A DNA stretch of 64,000 nucleotides from Afifellaceae bacterium (GTDB lineage: Bacteria; Pseudomonadota; Alphaproteobacteria; Rhizobiales; Afifellaceae). The translations under genes were made by a program, and so were the position numbers. Where the stretch lies: positions 124,001 through 188,000 of the forward strand of contig JANQRH010000016.1 in the NCBI GenBank assembly GCA_028284625.1. The letters run 5' to 3'. Positions 26,233 through 36,490 of the stretch are shown here, in pieces; position 1 is the first letter of the stretch, and every line of letters begins with the position of its first letter. A model generated the notes under the pieces. That model saw nothing but the letters and a program-made list of their open reading frames with translations. It searched no databases and was not told the DNA's origin.

Positions 26233-26547
26233 ATGCATTTCCGTCCACTACATGACCGTGTTGTCGTCCGCCGTCTTGAGTCTGAGGAGAAGACCAAGGG
26301 CGGCATCATCATCCCAGACACCGCCAAGGAAAAGCCGCAGGAAGGCGAAGTGATCGCCGTCGGCCCCGGCGGCCGTGACGACGCCGGCAAGTTGCAGCCG
26401 CTCGACGTCAAGGCCGGCGACCGCATCCTGTTCGGCAAGTGGTCCGGCACCGAGGTCAAACTCGATGGCGAGGAACTCCTGATCATGAAGGAGTCCGACA
26501 TTATGGGCGTCATCGAGAAGACGTCGGCCAAGAAGAAGGCCGCCTGA
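26233..26547 (+). CDS. groES: Co-chaperonin GroES
   Basis: The 104-residue lid of the GroEL chamber. [21 protein letters not shown] and the mobile loop [19 protein letters not shown] are standard, as are [18 protein letters not shown] and the ending [17 protein letters not shown] precedes the ATG at 26233 by a few bases. First gene of the CIRCE-controlled operon, 48 bases before groEL. Confidence 0.98.
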   Translation: MHFRPLHDRVVVRRLESEEKTKGGIIIPDTAKEKPQEGEVIAVGPGGRDDAGKLQPLDVKAGDRILFGKWSGTEVKLDGEELLIMKESDIMGVIEKTSAKKKAA

Positions 26548-26586
26548 CCCGCGCCCATCCATCCTGCGGAATATTCAGAGTTTTAA

Positions 26587-28322
<1,736 letters not shown>

Positions 28323-28340
28323 GCCGACATCGGAAATCAG

Positions 28341-28370
28341 ACGGGGCCCTGCGGGGCCCCGTTTTCTTTT
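28341..28370 (+). terminator. Intrinsic terminator of groESL
   Basis: ACGGGGCCC at 28341-28349 pairs with GGGCCCCGT at 28354-28362 around a 4-base loop, and TTTTCTTTT follows. It ends the groESL transcript 4 bases before the convergent hisG stop. Confidence 0.9.
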
Positions 28371-28373
28371 GCT

Positions 28374-29117
28374 CTACGCCCCGGTCTGTGTCGGCAGCCG
28401 TTCCCGGTCGACTGCAATGCCGGCAGCCGCAACCGCGTTCAGGATCGCGTCCGCTCGCGCCCGCGCCGAGTCGCTCCATTCGGCCACGCGTGAGGCCGCC
28501 AGATGCGCTTCAGACCGCAAGATCACGCCGTCATCGAGCACCTTGAGGTGATTGGCGGCGAGCGTCGACCCGGTGGTGGTGATGTCCACGATGAGGTCGG
28601 CCGTGCCGGCGGCGGGAGCGCCCTCCGTGGCACCGAGGCTTTCCACGACGCGATAAAGCGCGATGCCGTGGGCGGCAAAGAAGCGCTGCGTCAGGTTCCA
28701 ATATTTTGTTGCGATACGCATGCGGCGGCCGTGGCGGGCGCGAAAGCCGGCGGCGACGTCGTCGAGGTCGGCCATGGTCCACACATCGACCCACAGCTCC
28801 GGCACGGCAACGACGACATCGGCCTGGCCGAAGCCGAGCGGCGCTAGAAGCGCGATCGTCTCATCGGCACGGACGACGCTTTCGCCCACAAGGTCCGCCC
28901 CAGTGATGCCGAGATGGACGGTGCCGGCGGCGAGCTCACGGGCGATCTCGGCAGCGGAGAGAAAGGCGACCTCTATATCGTCGGAGCCGGCGACGCGGCC
29001 GCGATAATTGCGGCCGTCGGATTTCTCCACGGGAAAGCCGATGGCGGCCAGAAGCACTTCCGACTTCTCCATCAGCCGCCCCTTTGAGGGCACCGCAAGG
29101 ATGAGGCCGGCGCTCAT
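28374..29117 (-). CDS. hisG: ATP phosphoribosyltransferase, short form
   Basis: HisG condenses ATP and PRPP in the first, feedback-controlled step of histidine synthesis. At 247 residues, with [17 protein letters not shown] at the start and [21 protein letters not shown] (PRPP loop) near residue 170, it is the short HisG(S) form that lacks the C-terminal regulatory domain and needs HisZ for activity and control. hisZ is directly upstream with a 4-base ATGA overlap, consistent with stoichiometric assembly. Convergent with groESL. Confidence 0.95.
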   Translation of the reverse strand: MSAGLILAVPSKGRLMEKSEVLLAAIGFPVEKSDGRNYRGRVAGSDDIEVAFLSAAEIARELAAGTVHLGITGADLVGESVVRADETIALLAPLGFGQADVVVAVPELWVDVWTMADLDDVAAGFRARHGRRMRIATKYWNLTQRFFAAHGIALYRVVESLGATEGAPAAGTADLIVDITTTGSTLAANHLKVLDDGVILRSEAHLAASRVAEWSDSARARADAILNAVAAAGIAVDRERLPTQTGA

Positions 29118-30217
29118 GGTTTCGGCCCCGCGTCAAGAACATCGAGGCCCATTGTGAAGCCGACGGCCGGAATTGCGCTTTCCGCTCCGAGCATCTCCAT
29201 GAGCCGGTCATAGCGCCCGCCGCCGGCGAGCGGCTCTCGGATGTTCTCAGCGCGAACCTCAAAGACCAGGCCCGTGTAATAATCGAGCGGACGGCCGAAC
29301 CCGGCCTCGAAGCGGATGGGCGCGGCCGGTGCGGCGGCGGCAATGGTCGCGGCGCGCTCCGCGAAGGCTTCGAGTGCCGCACCAAGGTCGAGGCCTTGCG
29401 TCTCGGCAAAGGCGCTGAGCCGCGCCTCCGCCTCCGTGAACGGCGCTTCCAAAGCCATGTAGCGGTTCAGCACGTCGACGGTATGGGCGGCGGCCGCGGC
29501 GTCGGACAGGGCACGGCTTTCCAGGAGCCGCTCGGCGATCTCCGCCGACGTGCGGCCGGCGCCTTCGCCATGCCCGTGGGCGCGCCGACGCTCGTCGATG
29601 AGCCCGATCAGCTCATCATGCTTGCCGGCCTCAACGAGACGTGCGAGCGCGGGGTCGAGCCGCTCTGTCTCCGCCTGTGGCGGGGCGGCCATGCGCTGGA
29701 GGTTGGCCGACAGCGCCTGCGGCAGGCCGAAAGATCGACGTAGCCGCCGACGCCAGCGGCCGGGCAGCCCAAGCGCTCGCAGCACCGCCGTGAACACGCC
29801 GATATCGCCGAGGCGGACGGTGAGCGGCTTGTCCGTGACCTCCGCCGCGCAAGCGACGGCGAGCGCCAGCACCTCCGCGTCGGCCTTTGCGCGGTCGGGC
29901 CGGCCGATATCCTCATAGCCGGTCTCCAGCCGCTCCGGCGCGCCCGCTTCGTGGCGACGGAAGACGAGGCCCTCATAGGCGTAGCGCGCGGCGCCGTCGG
30001 CGCTTCGCAGATGCTCCAGGCAGAGCGGGATGGTGAAATCCGGCCGAAGCGCCAGGCGTTCGCCCTGCGGCCCTTCGGTGACGAACATGCGGCGGCGGAT
30101 GTCCTCGCCGGCGGTCTCCAGGAACGGATCGGCGGGATGCAGCACGGGCAGCTCCACCCAATGCGCGCCGGCCTTTTCGTAGAGCGGGCGGAGACGGTCT
30201 TGGGCGGGGGACGTCAT
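29114..30217 (-). CDS. hisZ: ATP phosphoribosyltransferase regulatory subunit
   Basis: HisZ is a catalytically inactive paralogue of histidyl-tRNA synthetase that forms a hetero-octamer with short HisG and binds histidine for feedback. The 367-residue protein keeps class II synthetase fold sequences such as [14 protein letters not shown] and [19 protein letters not shown], and [20 protein letters not shown], and lacks the anticodon-binding domain seen in HisS. It is encoded between hisS and hisG. 208 bases of repeat-containing sequence separate it from hisS. Confidence 0.92.
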   Translation of the reverse strand: MTSPAQDRLRPLYEKAGAHWVELPVLHPADPFLETAGEDIRRRMFVTEGPQGERLALRPDFTIPLCLEHLRSADGAARYAYEGLVFRRHEAGAPERLETGYEDIGRPDRAKADAEVLALAVACAAEVTDKPLTVRLGDIGVFTAVLRALGLPGRWRRRLRRSFGLPQALSANLQRMAAPPQAETERLDPALARLVEAGKHDELIGLIDERRRAHGHGEGAGRTSAEIAERLLESRALSDAAAAAHTVDVLNRYMALEAPFTEAEARLSAFAETQGLDLGAALEAFAERAATIAAAAPAAPIRFEAGFGRPLDYYTGLVFEVRAENIREPLAGGGRYDRLMEMLGAESAIPAVGFTMGLDVLDAGPKP

Positions 30218-30233
30218 GGGGCACGGCCCGTAA

Positions 30234-30376
30234 CCCTCTCCCCCTTGTGGGGAGAGGGTGGCCCGTCCCGAGCCGGCCGAGGGGCGGGCCGGGTGAGCGG
30301 TCGTCTGCCGCGACGCACAGCAAAAGCCCCTCCCCCAGCCGCTGCGCGGCTACCCCCTCCCCACAAGGGGGAGGGG
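30234..30376. repeat. Intergenic element with 17-bp inverted ends (hisZ-hisS gap)
   Basis: CTCCCCCTTGTGGGGAG at 30238-30254 is the exact reverse complement of CTCCCCACAAGGGGGAG at 30357-30373, and each end lies in a wider CT/GA-rich hairpin. The interior contains further GC-rich palindromes (for example CCGCTGCGCGG). Elements with these CCCCTTGTGGGGAG ends are common in rhizobial intergenic regions and may be non-autonomous mobile sequence. It fills the gap between two same-direction genes. Confidence 0.75.
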
Positions 30377-30425
30377 GAAGGGCTCGGCATGTCTTGGACC
30401 GACAAAGCGAAAGGCACGGCGTGCC

Positions 30426-31931
30426 CTACCCGCCGCGTTGCTTTTCAAGCAGCGCCTTGACCTCCGCCACGAGGCCGGTGCGGTCGATCTCGAACTGACC
30501 GGGGCGCTCGTCGCGCCAGGCGTCGTGGCCTTCGATGGCCGCGGCGCGCGCCTTGCCGGCGATGAGGTCCTTGATCTGCAGCTTGCCGGAATCGAATTCC
30601 TGGCTGCCAGCGATGATGGCGGCAGGCGCGTTGCGGCGGTCGGCATATTTGAGCTGCGCCTTCATACCCGACGCGCCGAGATAGATTTCGGAGGCGACAC
30701 CGGCGCTGCGAAGCTCCGCGACCATCTTCTGGTAATCGGCGAGACGCTCGCGATCCATCACGGTGACGACGACCGGGCCGACAGCGCCTTCGTCGCCGAG
30801 CTTGCCAGTAGCCTTCAGCGCCGCCGCAAGGCGCGATACGCCGACGGAGAACCCGGTGGCGGGCACATCCTCGCCGCGAAACCGTCCCACCAAGCCATCG
30901 TAGCGCCCGCCCCCGCCAACGGAGCCGAATACGACCGGCTGGCCTTTCTCGTTCGGCACCTTGAAGAGAAGTTCTGCTTCAAAGACCGGACCAGTGTAAT
31001 ATTCGAGGCCACGCACGACGGACGGGTCGACACCGATGACTTCGTGATCGAAGCCTGCCGCTACAGCTACTGTGGCGAGCGATTCCAGTTCGGTGAGCCC
31101 CAACTGGTACAGCTCGATCGCGGGAAACAACGCCCTCAGGCTAGCGATCCGAGCAAGATTGTCTTTCTCAAAGAGCGCCAGCCCGTCCCGTCGGATACCA
31201 CCGACGCAAAAATCGATGATCTTCCCGGCCCGATCGGCGGCTAGACCGGCGCCGGGAGTCCTATCTCCCGATTCATCGGTTCGGCCTGTCGTTAAGAGCT
31301 CAAGGACTCCTTTGGCCCCGAGGCGATCAATCTTGTCGATTGCACGGATCACCGTCAGCTTCTGGCGCTCGTCGGTGACGCCGATCGCCTCCATCACGCC
31401 GTCCAGGACCTTGCGGTTGTTCACCTTGATGACGTACTCGCCGCGCTTGAAGCCGAGCGCCTCCATCGTGTCGGCGGCCATCATGCAGATCTCGGCGTCC
31501 GCTGCCGGGCTCGCCGCGCCGACCGTGTCGGCGTCTAGTTGCAGGAACTGCTTGTAGCGGCCGGGGCCGGGCTTCTCGTTCCTGAACACCCAGCCGGAGC
31601 GATAGGAGCGGTACGGCTTTGGCAGGCGCTCGTAATTCTCCGCCACATAGCGGGCGAGCGGCGCCGTCAGATCATAGCGCAGCGACAGCCAGGCTTCGTC
31701 CTCGTCCTGGAAGGAGAACACGCCTTCGTTGGGGCGGTCCTGGTCGGGCAGAAATTTGCCGAGCGCCTCGGTGTATTCCACGAACGGCGTTTCCACCGGC
31801 TCAAAGCCATAGCGCTCGTAGACGCGCTTGATCGTCTCCATCATGCGCTCGACGGCGCGGATATCCGCCGCCTCGCGATCGGCGAAGCCGCGCGGCAGTT
31901 TCGGCTCAAGCCTGTTTGTCTTGTCGGACAT
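30426..31931 (-). CDS. hisS: Histidyl-tRNA synthetase
   Basis: Class II synthetase charging tRNA-His. The 501-residue protein shows the class II motifs, including [18 protein letters not shown] (motif 2), and [16 protein letters not shown] with [10 protein letters not shown] (motif 3), and the histidine-specific region [15 protein letters not shown]. The C-terminal alpha/beta anticodon-binding domain starts near [18 protein letters not shown]. The length is about 80 residues above E. coli HisS, which is normal for the alphaproteobacterial type. hisZ and hisG follow in the same direction. Confidence 0.96.
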   Translation of the reverse strand: MSDKTNRLEPKLPRGFADREAADIRAVERMMETIKRVYERYGFEPVETPFVEYTEALGKFLPDQDRPNEGVFSFQDEDEAWLSLRYDLTAPLARYVAENYERLPKPYRSYRSGWVFRNEKPGPGRYKQFLQLDADTVGAASPAADAEICMMAADTMEALGFKRGEYVIKVNNRKVLDGVMEAIGVTDERQKLTVIRAIDKIDRLGAKGVLELLTTGRTDESGDRTPGAGLAADRAGKIIDFCVGGIRRDGLALFEKDNLARIASLRALFPAIELYQLGLTELESLATVAVAAGFDHEVIGVDPSVVRGLEYYTGPVFEAELLFKVPNEKGQPVVFGSVGGGGRYDGLVGRFRGEDVPATGFSVGVSRLAAALKATGKLGDEGAVGPVVVTVMDRERLADYQKMVAELRSAGVASEIYLGASGMKAQLKYADRRNAPAAIIAGSQEFDSGKLQIKDLIAGKARAAAIEGHDAWRDERPGQFEIDRTGLVAEVKALLEKQRGG

Positions 31932-32054
31932 GGGACTAAACGCCGTTCGGGCCCGGTCTCTCGACCGGCTGTCAGGACGCCCGCGCTTCGGGCGCGACGG
32001 GCGCGGCCTTACTAGCGGCGCGCGCCGCCCGCGGCAACTGTGGGCGGGTGGCGC

Positions 32055-32507
32055 CTACCCCGCCCGTTCCTTCTCCATTTCGCGGGCGCGGCGCTCGATC
32101 TCGGCGGCGGAGAGGTCCTCCTTGTGCGTGGCGACCCACCACAAATTGCCGGCCATATCCTCCACGCCGCCGCTGCGGTCACCATAGAACTGGTCCTCAG
32201 GCGGCATGATCGCCTTGGCGCCGGCGGCGAGCGCCTTCTCATAGGTGGCGTCGCAATCCTCCACATAGACGTAGACAAAGCCCGGCCGATGCATGCCGTC
32301 GCGGGCGTCGCCCAGCATGATGGTGGAGCCGCCGATCTCGATCTCGATGTTCCACAGCGATCCGTCGGCGCGCAGGAGCGGCTCTTGGATGGCGCGCGCG
32401 TCGAACACCGCCTTGGCGAACTCCACCACGCGCATGGCGTCAGGCACGACAATGAAGGTGCTCACCACGCTGCGCCCGGAGGCGCGCCAACTCTCAAGCA
32501 TCGACAT
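32055..32507 (-). CDS. VOC-fold protein (PhnB/glyoxalase-like)
   Basis: A 150-residue protein of the vicinal oxygen chelate superfamily. VVSTFIVVPDAMRVVEFAKAVF begins the first beta-alpha-beta-beta-beta module; GSTIMLGDARDGM, GFVYVYVEDCDATYEKALAAGA and the ending VEDMAGNLWWVATHKED (the DPxGN-like motif, here DMAGN) form the second. The reaction cannot be told from sequence; relatives include glyoxalase-like and antibiotic-binding proteins. It stands alone between hisS and a repeat element. Confidence 0.8.
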   Translation of the reverse strand: MSMLESWRASGRSVVSTFIVVPDAMRVVEFAKAVFDARAIQEPLLRADGSLWNIEIEIGGSTIMLGDARDGMHRPGFVYVYVEDCDATYEKALAAGAKAIMPPEDQFYGDRSGGVEDMAGNLWWVATHKEDLSAAEIERRAREMEKERAG

Positions 32508-32583
32508 GTGGGTTCCTCTCGCGATGATTGCAGCGCGCAGTCTAGCGGCGTTTTGTGGCGTTGGAAGTCGTGCCCTCCTCTTT

Positions 32584-32680
32584 CGTCATTGCCGGGCTTG
32601 ACCCGGCAATCCATGCCGCTGGCGTTTCGCTAAGGGTAGCGGCTCAGGAGTGGATGCCCGGATCAAGTCCGGGCATGACG
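32584..32680. repeat. Paired-hairpin intergenic repeat
   Basis: A 97-base element bounded by CGTCAT and ATGACG. The left half folds as TTGCCGGG-CTTGA-CCCGGCAA (32589-32609), the right half as ATGCCCGG-to-CCGGGCAT (32654-32675). This GTCATTGCCGGGCTTGACCC-type repeat is widespread in rhizobial and bradyrhizobial intergenic DNA. It lies in the 214-base gap between the leftward DUF72 and VOC genes. Confidence 0.75.
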
Positions 32681-32721
32681 ACAAACAGAGGCGCCTTCCC
32701 GTCGGCCAAGAGGTGAGGCTC

Positions 32722-33534
32722 CTATGTCCCCAATCTTGCAATCAGCGCCTCGGCGGCGGCGGGGGCGCGCACTTTGGCGCCGGCGATGAAGAACACGTAG
32801 ACGGGACGCGCATCAATGTTGGCCCCTCCCCCGTCCGCGTCGTCAACGCGCGGCAGATCGTCGGGAGCGCCGCCCGCTTCCCACACTCGCGCCCGCTCCG
32901 CCCATTCATCCAGCGCTGCCTCTGAATAGCCCGTCGGCTCGTCCTCGCTGGTGCGCATCAGCCGCGCATAGGCAAAGTCCGCGGTGTCGTCGGCGATCGC
33001 GGGGTAGTCGTCGGAATCGGCGTAGACGATCGCGACTCTGTGCTGGCGCGCCAGCGCCACGAAAGCCGGATCGAGGAAGCTCTTGTGACGCACTTCGACC
33101 GCGTGGCGGAGCTTCAGGCCGCCGACCTCGCGCGGCAGCATCGCCAGGAAGGCGCCGAAATCGTCCGGGTCGAAGCGCTTGAACGGCGCGAACTGCCACA
33201 TGACCGGCCCGAGCTTGTCACCGAGTTCGGCAATGCCACTTCCGAAAAACCATTCCAGCGACTCGCCCGCCTCCGCCAGCTGCTTCTTGTTGACGATGGC
33301 GCGGTGGCCCTTCACCGCGAAGACGAAACCGTCCGGCACGGCGTCACGCCATTTGGCGAAGCTCGCGGCGCTCTGCGCACGATAGAACGTGCCGTTGATC
33401 TCAATCGCCGTCAGCCGCGTGCCCGCATGTTCCAGCTCGCGCGCCTTGGGGAGGTCTGCGGGATAGAACGTCCCGCGCCACGGCTCGTAGGTCCAGCCGC
33501 CAATGCCGACATGGATGTTCGATGCGATGCTCAT
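32722..33534 (-). CDS. DUF72 domain protein
   Basis: A 270-residue protein of the DUF72 TIM-barrel family (YecE-like). [31 protein letters not shown] and [30 protein letters not shown] and [14 protein letters not shown] are the conserved blocks. The biochemical activity is unknown; homologues often lie near DNA repair or iron-sulfur genes. Its ATG overlaps the uvrB stop by 4 bases (ATGA), so it is translated with uvrB and may act in the same process, which is inference. Confidence 0.88.
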   Translation of the reverse strand: MSIASNIHVGIGGWTYEPWRGTFYPADLPKARELEHAGTRLTAIEINGTFYRAQSAASFAKWRDAVPDGFVFAVKGHRAIVNKKQLAEAGESLEWFFGSGIAELGDKLGPVMWQFAPFKRFDPDDFGAFLAMLPREVGGLKLRHAVEVRHKSFLDPAFVALARQHRVAIVYADSDDYPAIADDTADFAYARLMRTSEDEPTGYSEAALDEWAERARVWEAGGAPDDLPRVDDADGGGANIDARPVYVFFIAGAKVRAPAAAEALIARLGT

Positions 33535-36293
33535 CCGCCGCGCCGCCGCTTTCGGGCCTTCGATCGCTTTTGAGCGAGCGGCACTTCGGTGCGGGCCACG
33601 GTCATCTCATCGAGCCCGGGCTTGTGCACGCGATCGGACTGGCCAAGGGGCACCTCGCCGCGCCCGCCCATCTCGTCGAGATGCGGCTTGCGCGCGCGGC
33701 TTCCCGCACCGGTCTTCCGAACCGGCCCTTCAAAGCCCCCTGCCCGATCCTCCACGGCGCTCTGGCGCGCCAGCGGATCGTCGGAGATGGCGAGCTCCGT
33801 CTCGCGCAGGCGCTTGATCTCATCGCGCAGCCGCGCCGCCTCCTCAAACTCCAAATCGCCGGCGGCTTCAAGCATGCGCTTCTGCAGGTCGGCCAGATGC
33901 GCCTCGAAATTGTGCCCGATCGTGGCGCCCTCTTCGGCGAGCCCTGTGTCGACGCGCACATGGTCGCGCTCGTAGACGGAATCGAGAATGTCGGCGATGG
34001 CGCGCTTCACCGATTCCGGCGTGATGCCGTGCTCCGCGTTGTAGGCAAGCTGCTTGTCGCGCCGGCGCTCGGTTTCCGCCATGGCGCGCTCCATGGAGCC
34101 GGTGATGGAATCGGCATAGAGGATCACGCGGCCGTCGACGTTCCGCGCAGCACGGCCGATGGTCTGGACGAGCGAGGTCTCGGACCGGAGAAAGCCCTCC
34201 TTGTCGGCGTCGAGAATGGCGACCAGCGCGCATTCGGGAATGTCGAGGCCCTCACGCAGGAGGTTGATACCGACCAAGACGTCAAATGCGCCGAGCCGGA
34301 GATCGCGGATGATCTCGATGCGCTCCAGCGTTTCCACGTCGGAATGCATGTAGCGCACCCGCACGCCGTGCTCGTGGAGGTATTCGGTGAGGTCCTCGGC
34401 CATGCGCTTGGTAAGCGTGGTGACCAGAGCGCGGTAGCCCTTGGCTGCCACCTCACGCACTTCGCCGAGGAGGTCGTCCACCTGGCTCCGCGCCGGGCGC
34501 ACCTCTACCGGCGGATCGATGAGGCCGGTGGGCCGGATCACCTGTTCGGCGAACACGCCGCCGGTGCGGTTCAGCTCCCAGCCGCCGGGTGTGGCGGACA
34601 CGCAGACGGTCTGCGGGCGCATCAAGTCCCATTCCTCGAAACGCAGCGGCCGGTTGTCCATGCAGGACGGCAGGCGGAAGCCATATTCGGCGAGCGTCGC
34701 CTTGCGGCGGAAGTCGCCGCGATACATGCCGCCGATCTGCGGCACGGTGACGTGGCTCTCGTCGACGAAGACGAGCGCGTTGTCGGGGAGATACTCAAAC
34801 AGAGTGGGCGGCGGCTCGCCCGGCTTGCGGCCAGTCAGATAGCGCGAGTAGTTCTCAATGCCGGCGCAAGAACCGGTCGCCTCAATCATCTCCAGATCGA
34901 ACTGCGTGCGCTGCGTCAGCCGCTGCGCCTCCAAGAGCCGGCCGGCTTTGTCCAGCTCTTCCAGCCGCCATTTCAGCTCCTCGCGGATACTCTTGGTGGC
35001 CTGGGCCAGCGTCGGCTTCGGCGTGACGTAATGCGAGTTGGCGTAGACCTTGACGCTCTTCAGGTCGCCCGTCTTCTGCCCGGTGAGCGGGTCGAATTCT
35101 TGGATCGCTTCGATTTCGTCGCCGAAGAAGGAGATACGCCAGGCGCGGTCCTCCAGATGCGCGGGGAAAAGCTCCAGCGTGTCGCCCTTCAAGCGGAAGG
35201 TTCCGCGCGTGAAGTTCACGTCGGTGCGGCGGTATTGCAGCGCCACCAGATCGGCGACGACCTGGCGGAGATCGATGGCGAGCCCGACCTCCAGCCCGAA
35301 CGTCATCGCCGTGTAGGTCTCCACCGAACCGATGCCGTAGATGCACGACACCGAGGCGACGATAACCACGTCGTCGCGCTCCAGAAGCGCCCGTGTCGCC
35401 GAATGGCGCATGCGGTCGATCTGCTCGTTGATGGAGGATTCTTTCTCGATGTAGGTGTCGGTGCGCGGGACGTAGGCTTCCGGCTGGTAATAGTCGTAAT
35501 AGGAGACGAAATACTCCACCGCGTTCTCCGGGAAGAACGATTTGAACTCGCCGTAGAGCTGGGCGGCGAGCGTCTTGTTGGGCGCCAGGATCAGCGCCGG
35601 GCGCTGCGTCGCCTCAATCACCTGCGCCATGGTGAAGGTCTTGCCGGAGCCCGTGACGCCGAGGAGCACCTGCGTCTGCTCGCCGGCCTCGCTGATGCCG
35701 GTCACCAACTCGTCGATGGCCTGCGGCTGGTCGCCCTTCGGCTCGTAATCGGAGACGATCTTCAGCGGCACGCCGCCTTCCGATTTCTCCGGCCGCGGCG
35801 GACGATGCGGCACCCACGTCTTGTCCTTGAACTCCGGCCGCCCCTCCTCGATCAGCTGCGACAGCGCCTGCACGGTCGCGGTGACCGCCGAGGCGGACAT
35901 CGCTTCGGCATCCTCCAGCGTCACATCGAGGCCGGGCACCGGCATCAGCCCGGCGCCGGCGCGCTCGCGAGCGGTCGCGCGGCCGCCCATGGAGGTGCCG
36001 CGCGCGGTCTTCATCGGCTTGTCGGTCTCGGCCGGCTCAAGCGGCAGCGAACGATCGGAGAGCGTCGGGTCGCCGCGGCCCTTCACGTGACGCTTCGGCT
36101 TGGCGCGCTTGGGTTTGGTGCTCTTCGGCTGGCGCTTCGCATCGCGCGCGATGTCGTCGGCCCAGGCCGAAATCGGCCCCGACGGCGCGGTATCGACCGG
36201 CGTGCCCTCTAGGCTCGGCTGCGGCGCCTCGCCGAAACCGGGGGTAGCGTCTTCGGCCTTCTTGCGGCGAGGTTTTGATGTCCGGGAGCTCAT
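33531..36293 (-). CDS. uvrB: Excinuclease ABC subunit B, with long N-terminal extension
   Basis: UvrB verifies DNA damage delivered by UvrA and recruits UvrC. The helicase core begins near residue 175 ([20 protein letters not shown]) with Walker A GVTGSGKT, the beta-hairpin [12 protein letters not shown], and later [21 protein letters not shown] motif ([13 protein letters not shown]) lies before a basic tail of about 80 residues. The first 175 residues are a charged Pro/Lys/Ala-rich extension of low complexity not found in enteric UvrB but known in Hyphomicrobiales. Start at 36293 ([12 protein letters not shown]). No alphaproteobacterial LexA box (GAAC-N7-GAAC) was seen upstream. Confidence 0.96.
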   Translation of the reverse strand: MSSRTSKPRRKKAEDATPGFGEAPQPSLEGTPVDTAPSGPISAWADDIARDAKRQPKSTKPKRAKPKRHVKGRGDPTLSDRSLPLEPAETDKPMKTARGTSMGGRATARERAGAGLMPVPGLDVTLEDAEAMSASAVTATVQALSQLIEEGRPEFKDKTWVPHRPPRPEKSEGGVPLKIVSDYEPKGDQPQAIDELVTGISEAGEQTQVLLGVTGSGKTFTMAQVIEATQRPALILAPNKTLAAQLYGEFKSFFPENAVEYFVSYYDYYQPEAYVPRTDTYIEKESSINEQIDRMRHSATRALLERDDVVIVASVSCIYGIGSVETYTAMTFGLEVGLAIDLRQVVADLVALQYRRTDVNFTRGTFRLKGDTLELFPAHLEDRAWRISFFGDEIEAIQEFDPLTGQKTGDLKSVKVYANSHYVTPKPTLAQATKSIREELKWRLEELDKAGRLLEAQRLTQRTQFDLEMIEATGSCAGIENYSRYLTGRKPGEPPPTLFEYLPDNALVFVDESHVTVPQIGGMYRGDFRRKATLAEYGFRLPSCMDNRPLRFEEWDLMRPQTVCVSATPGGWELNRTGGVFAEQVIRPTGLIDPPVEVRPARSQVDDLLGEVREVAAKGYRALVTTLTKRMAEDLTEYLHEHGVRVRYMHSDVETLERIEIIRDLRLGAFDVLVGINLLREGLDIPECALVAILDADKEGFLRSETSLVQTIGRAARNVDGRVILYADSITGSMERAMAETERRRDKQLAYNAEHGITPESVKRAIADILDSVYERDHVRVDTGLAEEGATIGHNFEAHLADLQKRMLEAAGDLEFEEAARLRDEIKRLRETELAISDDPLARQSAVEDRAGGFEGPVRKTGAGSRARKPHLDEMGGRGEVPLGQSDRVHKPGLDEMTVARTEVPLAQKRSKARKRRRGG

Positions 36294-36490
36294 GGGTCGC
36301 AATATGGAGAGAGTCCCCGCCGGTGGGAAGGCCGCCAAACTGGAGTGCCCACATCCTGCTGACAACAAGCCTTTGAGTGCTCGCGCCGCAGGCGAAAACG
36401 CCCGATCAAGCTCAGTACACACCGGAAAACCGGCACAAAACGCTATCTACAGTTTACTCATCTCTTACGGAATCGCTGCAGCATAGGTGT

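Noticed and set aside
30234..30376. Possible CRISPR array because of repeated CT-rich motifs.
   Set aside because: Only two inverted copies exist, with no regular spacers and no cas genes; it is an inverted-end intergenic repeat.
33522..36212. An 896-codon open frame on the plus strand.
   Set aside because: It is the antisense shadow of uvrB; the minus strand encodes all UvrB motifs. GC-rich codon bias leaves the opposite strand open.
36294..36490. Search for an SOS box upstream of uvrB.
   Set aside because: No GAAC-N7-GAAC or GTTC-N7-GTTC pair is present in the divergent region.
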